A stretch of DNA of 48,477 bases from Gnetum montanum (lineage: Eukaryota; Streptophyta; Gnetopsida; Gnetales; Gnetaceae). Position 1 is the stretch's first letter; each line of letters opens with the position of its first letter. Below the pieces are notes generated by a model. The model saw nothing but the letters and a program-made list of their open reading frames with translations, searched no databases and was not told the DNA's origin. Below, one piece after another: positions 12,131-23,479 of this stretch. The stretch is taken from the NCBI GenBank assembly GCA_015680685.1, contig MNCI01036469.1, positions 150,080 through 198,556 on the forward strand, written 5' to 3'. Position numbers and translations under genes: made by a program.

Positions 12131-12700
12131 ATATTGGTTGAGAGTTTTGCTGAGAAGCTAACTACTTTGTTACCTAGATTTTATCCCTAGAAAAAAATTC
12201 ATTCATAAACCTAGGTTAAGAAATAAAATTTTTCATGAGAATTATCATTCAATAAGGTACAGTAGTTTTGATTTTTTTTTCAATGTGAAAATCAATTCTT
12301 AGTAAATCAATTTGAGATTTTATTAAGTTGAAAAAATAAAAGATTTTGTTGGCTAAATAATATATATATATATATAGTTAAACTAGTTAAAAATCATCCA
12401 AAAATTTTTATTTTCTTTGGTAGACATCCCAATGACATTTTATGTGGACCTTCAACCTTTCCATATTTTACCATGATGAGGTCTTTAATAGTACCATTTT
12501 GATTGACCTATAATTCAAACATGATATTATGATGATTACAAAGGGTATGTCAAATGTGAAAGTTAACTAGGGTAGAGGATCAAGGTGTATATTTCCATAT
12601 GATAATTCTTACCTAGATTGCATCATCATGATTTTAGAGTCTTTGTATGATGTAGAACTAATCAGCTAGAATACAATCTTCAAATTTTGGCATTTTCACA
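12131..12700. other. AT-rich spacer with (TA)n
   Basis: No gene is seen. A short run of TA dinucleotides lies at about 12359-12376. The right part may be the 3' untranslated end of the LINE on the minus strand. Confidence 0.4.
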
Positions 12701-15190
12701 CCTCCATATTGTTGTGGACATGAGATGGTATCTTAGTTTATGAGATGAGTTTTTGTACTAATTTTTTTATCCTTTCAAGAAAAATTATTAATGATGGTTG
12801 TTAGAATGATGGATGCTAAAAGAACTTACCCCTTGTTAGAAACCTAGATGTCTAGCTCTCTACTCTATTATGAAAATTTTGGGTGAACCCCCTTCTAGTG
12901 TGAGCTTTATTCCATTTAAAAAATGGAATGCATAGGTATGCATCTTCTTGCTTTTCATTTCCAATTTGGAGGGTATTGTCATCCACTTTTTTCATTTCAA
13001 ATGAGGTGTTAAAAAATGCATAGCCAACTTAGCCTAATTGATTGCCAACCCAAGCCTATCTTCAAACTTTACTAAGGCTTTCTTAATTTCTTTGGTTTCT
13101 AGGACTGACACCTTAGTGGCAAGTATTGTATCATCAACATGGTGATTAACTAGGCTATAATAACTAGCAACTTGAATTCCCTTGATCCTTGCAACTTCCA
13201 AGTTCATTTGCAAGGTGTCCATAGCAACAATAAAAAGATAAGGGAAGAGAGTCGTCCCTATTTAAGATCCCTTCAAGAACTAAAGATACCCCTCAAATTG
13301 CTATTAATATCTATAGAGTACCTTTACATTTTTGAATTTTAATGCATAGCCACAAAAAATGTGGATGATGTCCATTTTTCATCATAATCTCCTATACTAC
13401 ATCTCATGATAGTAAATCATAAGCCTTGGCTATGTCAAGGCTAATGAACATGAATGAGAACTTATGTTTGGTCATTAAGTGCATTAGTTCCTAATTCAGA
13501 ATGATTTGACCCTAGGTAAAATGGCCAAGAATAAAACCCCCATGATGTTCACTAATAAGTTTGTGTAATATGGGAGACATAAGACTCACCAAGATGTTTT
13601 TAAATTACTTACCAATATTTTTTAGAATACTCTCATCAAAGTATTGTAGACTACTATGGGTCTGTAATTAGAGGGTGTATTAGGATCAACCCACTTGGGA
13701 TGAAAATTGCCTTCGAATAGTTAATTTCCCTATGCACCTATCCACACTTCAACATTAAGTTAAAGACATCTAGCAATTTTTCCTTTAGCATGGCATAAAA
13801 TTTTTCTAAAACTTATTTTGGCCATCTATCTAGACTAAAGGCTTTTTCCATTTTTATGGAGGAGATAGCTTCCCAGACTTTCTTATTGATTATCATAGAA
13901 ATTAGTTTTGTTATTGTCTTGAGATCTTGAAATTTTTTTATCTATACTAACATCTTTCTTGTATCTTTCTTCTTCAACATACATTTTCACAAATTTTCCA
14001 TTTTTGCAACAATCTTAGCATTCTTTGTGGTCTCTTTGTCTCCCATCTAAATCTTATGCATTCTCTTTACTCATTGTTATGCTTTTGTAGAACCATGAAA
14101 ATTTTTTTGTATTTTGTGTCATTCCTTCAACTAGGTCACTTGTAACCTTTGTTTTCAATAAAGTTCTTCATTTGCATACAAGTCTTGCGGCTTAGTGAGG
14201 ACTTTAGCCTCTTCCTCTTGACAATCTTCTCCTTATCCTTGCCCCAATTTCTCCTCTTCTAACTACCCTTAATAGTGTTGCTTGAGGAACTTGAATTTCT
14301 TCTTAAGTGGCCACTTCTTAATGAACAACTTTACTCTTTTTAGGCCATTCAAAGAATATTTTGAGGGTCTATTAGTGTAGGATAGCCCTTTAAAATCTTT
14401 TTCACTTCATTTCTTAGCTTGGGCCTACCTTTCCAATATCATTGCAGGATAAAGAGTGGATATCCATTTGCTGAAGATCTTCCTAACAATAGAAGTGGAT
14501 GGTCATCTAAGGTCCTTTTGTCAATTCTTGCCAATAAAAAATCATAAGTCCGCATCAACTCTTTAAGTACCTAGACTCAATTAATTTTTTTCATCACTCT
14601 CTTTGTTCCCTTTCTCTTATTGCTTCATGTAAAATTGATTCCATGGATGAGAAAAAATTAGTCATCAACTCATGCATTTATTTAGCACTAGTTGGTGGAG
14701 GGGTCTCCCTCCATTTTCTCCCAATAAAAAATTCATTCGTTAAAGTCACCCACAATAGGCCATCTTCCTTTGTCAAGTAATATTTGAGTTGTAGCCTTCA
14801 ACTAAGTAATCCTATCTTTGACCTTCTATAGGTCATAGAAGTTAGTTATCCATAGATCTACAATTTCATCATAGACATTTTACATTAAATTTTATTAAAA
14901 AATAAACATGAGTCTATCTTTAAATAGAATCGTTAGCCCCCTAGCCAAACCTCTTGAGAAGTCTAGGTATGAATTCCATCCTTTTCATTGCAATAGATCC
15001 CTATGCCATTTAGCCACCTTGGTCTCTGGCAAAAGAATCAAATCATAGTGTCTTTCCTTTGTTAAATCTTTGAGGTTATTTCATCTATTGGAGTTATCTT
15101 GCCCTCTACGACTCTAAGAAATAAGTTTCATGGCCTATTGTTAGAATTTTAGTGGTAGACATCCTTTAAGGTCTTATGATTACCTAACTC
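12701..15190 (-). pseudogene. LINE ORF2 remnant: endonuclease and reverse transcriptase
   Basis: A plant L1-type non-LTR retrotransposon polyprotein on the minus strand, broken by stops and frameshifts. At the 5' end (near 15000-15190) the apurinic-type endonuclease is readable as NNLKDLTKERHYDLILLPET with SRGLARGL downstream. GDFNE follows at about 14725-14765. The reverse transcriptase is seen as LDIAKAYDLLSWDVV near 13395-13440, then LFPYLFIVAMDTLQMNL near 13190-13250. The catalytic motif comes next as HVDDTILAT near 13100-13150; both aspartates remain, but the usual F/A before them are changed. An LGLAIN stretch ends the readable domain. All blocks are in the family order, so the assignment is firm although the product is dead. 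Confidence 0.88.
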
Positions 15191-16300
15191 AATACTCCTT
15201 TGTATCTCCTTTGTCTTTCTTGTGACGTTGTTAGCCATCCAACTTTATGCCTAATTTCTACCTCATGTCCATCCTTAGTAGGTGGGTGGGCTTTAGAATT
15301 TTCCATTTAATGATATTCGAAGCCACAACATAACCACACAAAGGGCTCATCCAAGGCCCTAAAGAGGGAGCTTTAGCCCAATTACAATCACAATCTCTAG
15401 CTTGACCATAGCTTTTGACTCAACCATAACCTTTAATTCAACAACCATTTCCAACCTAACCATAGCTTCCTATGTGAAAACATCCACTAGTGACACCACA
15501 ATCTATGATGTAATTACTATAGGTGAGATCATGCCCTAACTTCATGTACATCCCTCTCCAACATCCCCATTTACCTTAGGTACTAGAGAAGGAAAATTAG
15601 AATTGCAAGGGCTCTACCCCTCCTTACCTATCATTTTTGACAAGATTTGGATTTTTTTGTGGTTGTTGAGTTGCCTTCTTATCTAAACATCCCTCCAAGA
15701 TTAGATCCTTTGGCTTATAAGTTGAAGCAAAAACTTGAGAGGCTTCTTTCTATACTTGGTGGATCCCTCCATTCTTAGGATGACCCTAGTTTGGAACCTT
15801 AGGATCTCATCTCCTCCTCTGAACTCTACAATCCTATCTACCATGGTTTTGCTATCCACAAAATTGACATCTCTATGTCATAGGCTGTGCAAACCCATTT
15901 TTTTACTAGACATGATCTACATGAAACCCTCTTTCCTATCTAAGTGGCAAGTACATTCTCAAACTCTTTCCTACAAGTTTCATTGCCCACATTTATCCAC
16001 ATCAACATCTCCAAGACCATATTTGTAGTTTTGAGCCTCTTCTAGACATAGAAATAGGCAAACCTGGCTGGCTTTTGGATGTTGTGACCTTGTCAAGTGA
16101 AATAAAGTTATAGAAAAGTCCAATAAGGGTTTGAAGAAATATGGTGGATTAGGTCTCCTAGGGAATTCCATGCATCCTATCCAAACAAGAACACATTCAA
16201 ACAAGTTGGAATCCTTATGGACTCCTAGATGCCAATATGTCAAAGTTAAACCCTTGGCCTCAAAGAATCAACAACCCTACTAAAGGATCATTTCCTCATT
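15191..16300 (-). pseudogene. Likely LINE ORF1 remnant
   Basis: Upstream of the LINE ORF2 on the same strand, where the RNA-binding ORF1 is expected. The open stretch 15980-16243 encodes 87 codons with a WIG..EFP block followed by FFKPLL, loosely like the DUF4283-type N-terminal domain of plant LINE ORF1 proteins. A zinc knuckle was not identified with certainty. The assignment rests mainly on position. Confidence 0.45.
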
Positions 16301-17120
16301 AGCTACAATAGAAATTGAAACTAAAATTTTTACTTACATTGACTAAGACACCTTAGATCTATTAGACCAATTTCAAAATTCTTTTTATGGAATTTTCTTT
16401 AAAAAAATTTACAACTCAGTGCTAACTAGTAGAACCAAACTTGTGATCTTAGGTTACTAGGTCAAGACCCTTACCACTAGGCTAACACCTCATTGTGACT
16501 AAGAAAGTAGAGAGCAATAGATTTTTAGTAAAAGCCTTGATCTTAATAGTGATCATCCAAGTGGTGGCTGCCCTCTTATTCAATTTCTCAAGCCTTGAAT
16601 GAGACCTAGATAAAAAAATTTCCAATCATACACTTTGCTACAACATCTTCCTCTTTTTCAAGTAACAAATCCGGCATCCTAATTTGTAGCTTACCCTCAA
16701 CTTAGGAAACTACTTCAATATCCTCTCACCTAATGACTAAGTTTCCTTCCCACTAGAACCCTTAGTGTCATTTGCCTCTCATTCTCTCTTCCTATGCCCT
16801 CATGATTCATCATCTTGTATTACCCCCTAAGGTTTCCTTATTTCCCTACTCATCTAGTTTAAACCCTCCTTTGTATCACCTACTTCTAGATCCTCATTTG
16901 GAAGTTCATTGTCTACCTTACTACCAAGACTTGATCCTCTATCTCCCTCATACCAAGCCTATTATGCTAGGTTCTAAAGCTCCTACACTCCTACATCATC
17001 TTCCTACTTCACATTGCTCCTCTGTCTCCTTGCTCTGGTTCGATGTGCATTACTCTAGCTTGCTCCTCTACCCCACCACACCCCCCCCCCTTCTCCTGTG
17101 CTTCATTCCATCCAACTTTT
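16301..17120. other. C/T-rich unassigned region with C10 tract
   Basis: Contains a 116-codon open frame at 16772-17122 (plus) that is a by-product of pyrimidine-rich composition. A run of ten C lies at 17081-17090. It may be the 5' leader of the LINE. No domain is recognised. Confidence 0.4.
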
Positions 17121-19520
17121 AGGATCTCTCCTTTGTTAACTTTGTTAAATTTTAATTAAATTAAATTTTTTATTTAGAAGTTTTAAAAATTTTCTTAACT
17201 TTAATTATGATTAAGGAATTTTGAATTTATTTTTTAATTATAACAAATTATGAATATTTTATTATATTTGAAAAATTATTTTGAACAAGTTGCTATTTTC
17301 TTTTACTTTTTTGAAAACGTCAAATTGGCTGAAAAAGTCATGTTGAATTGGTGACTTTTCATTATGAAAATGCAAGTTTTTCTCAAAGTAATGAAAATTC
17401 AAAGATTTTTTTAATCATTGCTCTTAACCTATCACCATCAAATAGTTACAATGTCTAGAAGCTAGCACCCATCACTTAGTGTATCATGTGAAATTAGTTG
17501 GTACACATACTCATAATCTATTAATTATCCATACCATTATCATTTGAAACCTTATCTTTAAGACTTAATCAATTTTTGATTTCATCCTATAGGGTCTAGC
17601 CCACATTGTTACAAAACCCAACTATCACATTACCTAGTATCAACAACCTAGTCTTTCCATTGCAAAGCTACTAAACTTTTGGAGTCTCAAGTCTACCAAA
17701 GACTAAACCATGGTGTAATCAAATATTTCTCTTCCTTGGGTTGGGGGTTAGGTAAGAGCCTCTATCACTACATATGATGGAGGTGAAACCATTAATAATC
17801 ACCTTTGGTGCTAGCTTCATCACAATCATCATATCGAAAAAGAATCCAACATCATTTCATAGCAAAATAAGCATAAGAAACACAATGATTGCAACATCAT
17901 ATCAATAATGTAAATAGATGGTGAATGAGTTTGCATTGTGTACACCATGACCAACATCCTTGCGTGTGCATGCACACGCGCACACACACACACTCCTTAT
18001 TACATTCAACATAATAGTTGAACAATTATACCTCCATTTCATAGCAACAACTCATCTATTCAATTGTTCAATCATCCTGTCGTTTCGTCATCCATTGTTA
18101 GGGTAGGCATGGTGGAAGCTAGATCCTCCCATGGGACCTAGTCCTAGAATTACAATCTTGGTATGTGCCATTTTTTTAACACCACAATTTGACCATGAGT
18201 TATAGTGTCCTAGTGGTGGTTGTCATTAAAAAGTTTAATTGTTCACAAGTTTGGTTAGCTTGTGGTGGCCAGAAACACTAAAATAATGCTCTATACCTTT
18301 GTTTTGAATTTTGAATGAATCATGAGTTGTTGTGCTAATTGTGATCATTACCATGAGTTGTAGTAAGCTCATGGTTTATAATACCATAGGTCATGGTTGG
18401 GTTGGGGTGGCTGAGAAGACATAAAATAGTGACCATTTTTCTTTGTCATCTTCCATGAGTAGAACCTAGGTTGTGGTCTACTTGTGGTTTTTCCTCCAAA
18501 ACATCCCAAGAGCTGAAAACATGAAAATCTGAAAAAATGAGCCTAATCTAAAGTAAGTTAGGCAAGGAAAAGGTGTTGGGACTTCATATTTGGAGAAACA
18601 TGTGCCTATTAATTCTTTAAACATGTTGGATGGGATCACATGGAATGAATTTTGAGAGGTAGGTTGGCTTGGGTATAGATTAACTATTTCACTTGGAATT
18701 TGGGCATCATGTTGAGCATGAATTGAGAAGAAAATTCCCAGATCTATTCATCAACATAAGAGGCTTAGCATAGACTTATTAGGAGGTGAATTTAAGTGAA
18801 ATCACAATAAGGAATTTAGCATGCCCTTCACCATAAAAGATGGATCCAATAAATAAAAAGTGGCCATACTTATGTACAAGTTAAAGACATAATTGGTGTT
18901 GAAACCTAAGAGATAAGTGTTCAAAACTAAGGAGCTTCATGGCCTCAAGCATGGCCAAGGCTTCGGCTGCAAATTTACATTCAACACATCTTCACATTTA
19001 GAGGGAAAGCAAACCATGCATGGCTGCCTCTTGGATAGCAAATACACAGCTCCTATTCTCATGTAGAAAACCTCCAAGCTAAATACATGAATTTCATGAT
19101 TTCTCAAATACAACATATACCATATAATTGGAGGAAAAACATGAGAAATTAAATTAATTAGAAAGGCTTCTAAGTCATTAAACACTAGAATGCATGATTC
19201 CGCACATAGTAAATAGTAAATCAACTAGAGAGGCTTATACCATAGGAGTCGCTACTTGCATTTACAAGTCACAACATTTATTGCAACCTATAACTTAAGT
19301 TACTAAATTTGTTGTGACTTGGAAATTTTTTGTGGTCCTAGGTCATGACAAACATGTGGATGTTGTGTTGGGGTATGATTGACTAAATGATGGTTATCTT
19401 TAATGCAAGAACAATGCAATAGCTAAAAATTTAGACATTCATGTAACTCAACATCATCAACTTCAATCCATCAAAAAAAAATGACAATTCCAATCCACTA
19501 CAAATTTCTACAAGTGAAAC
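17121..19520. other. AT-rich unassigned region
   Basis: No coding domain recognised on either strand. A short CA-type repeat lies near 17976-17992. A 95-codon open frame at 18937-19224 (minus) has no known motif and no supporting context. Confidence 0.4.
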
Positions 19521-19526
19521 ATAACC

Positions 19527-19616
19527 AGCAAACAAATCCTACTTTCAACATCAAATAGAGAAATATATACTAGCCAACAAATCCTACTCTCAACATCAAA
19601 TAGAGAAATATATTCC
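19527..19616. repeat. Two-copy tandem repeat, 45 bp
   Basis: Two copies of about 45 bp (starting 19527 and 19572) differ at only a few bases. As the period is 15 codons, the minus-strand open frame across it repeats ISLFDVESRIC. Confidence 0.85.
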
Positions 19617-19619
19617 ATA

Positions 19620-20875
19620 GAAACATATGACAAATTTAACATGGGTCTATATGCCAAATGCAAGGCAAAAATCCATAATCTGAATATTGAACTAAAAGTG
19701 AAATCCCTTTCTATTCCAAACATGGAGAAACACTTTCCAAAGTCTAGAAGCATAAACATAGAAAATTGAACTTACATTCATTACATCATAATTACCTTTG
19801 CAAATCAAAAACTCCAACATGCCAAATAAATTTGTAGAAAAAGAGAAATAATAATTCCCTACATGGGTCTCTTTTGTTTGTCTCATGTAATCCTCTTAAC
19901 AAATCAAACCCTTACTACACTCAATGAAGCTCTCACTTGTGACATAAAGGATCAATAAGAGTACACAATGAAAATGGGAGAAATCCAAGAAAAAAATTTG
20001 ATAGAAGGGTTTACCACACAACCTGACTCAAATTAACACCTAGACACATGCACATTCACCATGTGCTCTCAACTCCTTACTAAACTCATAAAATGTTCCA
20101 TTCTCAATAAAATGTATGTTAAACATGGAAAAATAGGCAATGGTTGGCTAGAATATAGACAAGAGTGCAAATTTAATGACTAAAATTAAATTAAGAGTTG
20201 ATAGGAAAATGCGTTGTGCACTTTTCAAGTCAACCAATCACATGTGTTTATCATTCATAATAATCCATCATTCATAATCATCTGTAAGTCTAAGTTTATT
20301 CCCTAGTGGTATTGGCTAGAATAAGTAGAACTTTGACTAACATACTTATACCTACAACTTCAAACCACTATAATTAACAAACCAAGAATCCAATTCAAAA
20401 ATCATCAAGACCTATAACTTTCTAACAGATTCCTCTATTCACTAGACCACCAAAACTAACTTGAGACTCACTTGTCAATGAGCTTTGAGAAAAATAAAAC
20501 ATAAAATACATATAGAGTAGCACATTAATTCAATCATGCATACCTGGCCAAATATGCATGTCATTTATCCTTCTCAACCATGGTACCTATCTTACAATCA
20601 CACAAGGTTAGTGTACCTAAGAAATGAAAATGTCAAAATCCAAATTGCAACATTACTTTTTAAAGGGAATCTACCATAACACTACCATTATCAAATCATC
20701 ATGCATGAACCATGAGTTTCAAATGACACATTAGCAAGCACACTAGGCAACACATCACAAAACCAGAACCAAAACCATGAAACCATCACAAACACATTAA
20801 ACATAGATAAATGGGGTTATCTAAATCAGGGTGTTCCTCATTATTTATTTCATACACTAGATTGGAGACTTCTTA
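19620..20875. other. AT-rich unassigned region
   Basis: Probably the body of the minus-strand copia element whose gag start lies at 20880-21054. No further copia domain could be read. Confidence 0.3.
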
Positions 20876-20879
20876 TAAA

Positions 20880-21054
20880 AGAATTGATAACGATAATGCT
20901 AAGCCCCATAATTTTGTTTCAATTTTATTTTTGCATCTAGAAGAAACATTGGATTGGATGTAAAATCACATAGTCTATTTTGCTTGAGAATAGCTTCGAT
21001 TCTATATGATCAACTTTGATAGTTCTTAATGATTAGCTTCTGACTTTTTTCCAT
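20880..21054 (-). pseudogene. Ty1/copia gag N-terminus
   Basis: On the minus strand an ATG at 21052-21054 opens a frame with KNYQS, then YRIEAILKQNRLCDF. This matches the NYxxWxxRMEAILxxxxLWDF pattern that begins plant copia gag proteins. The conserved Trp is missing and a stop lies just after KNYQS. About 110 bp upstream on this strand is a primer-site-like sequence and an LTR end, so position and content agree. The frame closes soon after and the rest of the element is unreadable. Confidence 0.65.
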
Positions 21055-21162
21055 CACAGTCTTTCTTGATAGGTCCGAAAATTCTTATTAGTATCATCTA
21101 ATGGAATATTATTCATTGATTTCTTTAAATTTTTTGTGATCATTATTTTTCTTATTATTGTT

Positions 21163-21180
21163 ATCTCAATTCTAATATCA
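21163..21180 (-). other. Degenerate tRNA-iMet primer site of minus-strand copia
   Basis: On the minus strand an LTR-like end ...CTCTAACA is followed by TGATATTAGAATTGAG. That resembles TGGTATCAGAGC with G-to-A and C-to-T changes. The LTR would extend rightwards from 21181 (plus-strand tgttagag); its far end was not found. Confidence 0.5.
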
Positions 21181-21639
21181 TGTTAGAGTTTGGTCTGCCT
21201 AATTTATACTAGGAACTATATAAAGGTAATAGAAAATTCTATAAAACTCAAAAAACATAAAATATAAAATATGAATAAAAAATATTGTATTCACAAGTTT
21301 GATTCATGTATACAAAGTCCTTGAGTATGTTTCTTGCCAGAAAGCAGTTCAAGCAAAGCTCAAACTTTGTAAAGGTTGTGGTGCCCTCTAAACCACATTT
21401 TTTAAAAAACAAAGTTTAAAGGTATGCTTGGATTCTACCCTTTAATTATGAAAATACCCAAGTTTGGAAACCATGTAAATTTGAGTCTTGGTTGTTCAAA
21501 TTGGAGAACTTATTCAACCCCACTTCTAAGTTCTCGGTCCTCATGAAACACTTTCCAAATCTTGGACTTACAATAAACATACAAAATGCCACTGGATGTC
21601 TAATCATCATGTTAGCAATTATAAATCAAAGAAAGAAGG

Positions 21640-22960
21640 AGATTGTAGAGCCACAAAATAATTCTAAAAAAGGATGTTATTTTGGTTCTACAAGAAAACT
21701 AAAAGGGTAGTAAGGCTCTTACATATTAGAAAGGTATGTAAAGATAAATTTTGATTCTAAAGAGAGGCTTCAATTTGGTTCTATATGCCTCATCAACATT
21801 GTAATAACACCCTTTCACATTCATTCATGAAAAAAGGAATCTTGAAAATCAAAAAGCTACAAAGAGTAAGAACTTGCTACATTATCATAAGATGTTTTAT
21901 GAAAAATATTTTAGAACCAAAAAATGGTTCTATAGACAAGCTTAAAATTGATTCTATTGAAGTTCCACATTAGCATATGACATATAAGACCTTATAGAAC
22001 TAGAAATTGACTCTGTAGAGCAGAGCTTAGGGAATGAATTTGGTTCCATAATAACTTAAATTTTACCTATAAAAGTAAATAGGTTAACAATAGAAGCCAC
22101 TTCATCAAGAATTTTTAATGCTAACATGAAGCTCAAAATAGTTTCAAGAACTTGGTCTCATAAGACATGAAACACTATTAAAACTATTAAAATAAGAATG
22201 CCATGTAGGAATTAGTTGTAGTCAAATGAAGATTAAATAATAAGAAATAATATTATAGAACCAAAAAATGGTTCTAATAGGAAGCTCAAAAATGACTCTA
22301 CTAAATCATTACATCATCACATTTGAATCTAATTCTAGTCATAAAAGTGGAATAAAAGGAGCCCATTCAAAAAATTACTAGAATAAAAAATAATTCTAAA
22401 TCTTGATGCCATGTTAACTATTACCAGTCAAAAATTAGAAAAGGTTCATTGAACTAAAGATTGGTTTTACAATCAAGCATGAAAATGGTTCTATGAAGAT
22501 TCCAATAGTCAAAGCATCGTCTATGCTTACCACACCATCGACTTTGTAGAAGCTAAAAATCATTCTAAAGGAAATCTCAAATTTGATTTTACAAGAATAT
22601 TGGGGTCCAAAAGTCATAAAAAGTCAAATGTAGAACCACATTAAAAATTAGCCATTGCATGTTTTCATATAATACTGTCAACATATGTTCATATAATACT
22701 GTGTAGAATAAAAGCTTGGTTCTAAAGAAGAAGATGAGCTTATTCAAAAATTCATTAGACCTAAATAAATATTCTAAAGCTTAATTAAAAATAGTAGTGT
22801 GACATCAACATCTTTTAGAACTTAAAAATGATTCTAAAGGAAGTTTGAATTTGATTCAACAAAAAATTAAGCAAGTCCACAAGAGCTCAATAACCATATT
22901 ACTAGATACAAATGAGTTTGATTATATGGGAAAAAGCTTAACATTGACATAGCCCTATAG
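21640..22960. repeat. Degenerate array of AGAACC...GGTTCT dyad modules
   Basis: A module of the form agaaccaaaaaatggttcta, often followed by an a/gaagctcaaaattgattcta arm, recurs with variations. Starts are near 21650, 21741, 21911, 21995, 22257, 22378, 22449, 22547, 22705 and 22818. Spacing is irregular, about 70-170 bp with one gap of about 260 bp, and often near 90 bp. The two halves are inverted repeats of each other (AGAACC/GGTTCT). No coding function is seen. Confidence 0.6.
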
Positions 22961-23479
22961 CAAGCCCATTTTTGAACTCAAACCTCATATCAATAGAACT
23001 ATGTTAGTACTCACATGGACTCTTAAAATCTCACAAATTTAATAATTACCTGAAGGATTAGAATTCAAGTGATTACACAGTACAGCTTTAAAAATTTAAG
23101 AAAATACAAGGCTCTCAAAAAGATGACTTAGATTAATTTAAAAAATCTATCCTTAGAGGAAATTAGGGCTCTTTTTCAAATAGGAAAAGCTTAACAAATG
23201 CAAATATTGAACTTTTTGGTTGCAAAACTGAGTTGTAGAGCTGAAAGAGTGTTTATAGATCTAGAAGTACTTTCAAAGCTAAAAGTGAATTTACAACAAT
23301 CTTAAGCTTCTACACAAATCCTAGCTTTCAAAATGTCTCACAAAGAAAGAGAGAAAGCACCTCAAAATTTCTAAGATATTAATACCTTTAGTCTCTTTGA
23401 TTATTTATAGCCTTTTAAGCTTAACATCTTTTAGCTTTAATAGTGAATGCACATTGGATACTTAGAGCTACAATAAGAT

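Noticed and set aside
16772-17122. A 116-codon plus-strand open frame
   Set aside because: It lies in pyrimidine-rich sequence opposite the LINE 5' region, contains a C10 run, and has no recognisable domain.
18937-19224. A 95-codon minus-strand open frame as a gene
   Set aside because: No motif, no splice support and no flanking exons were found.
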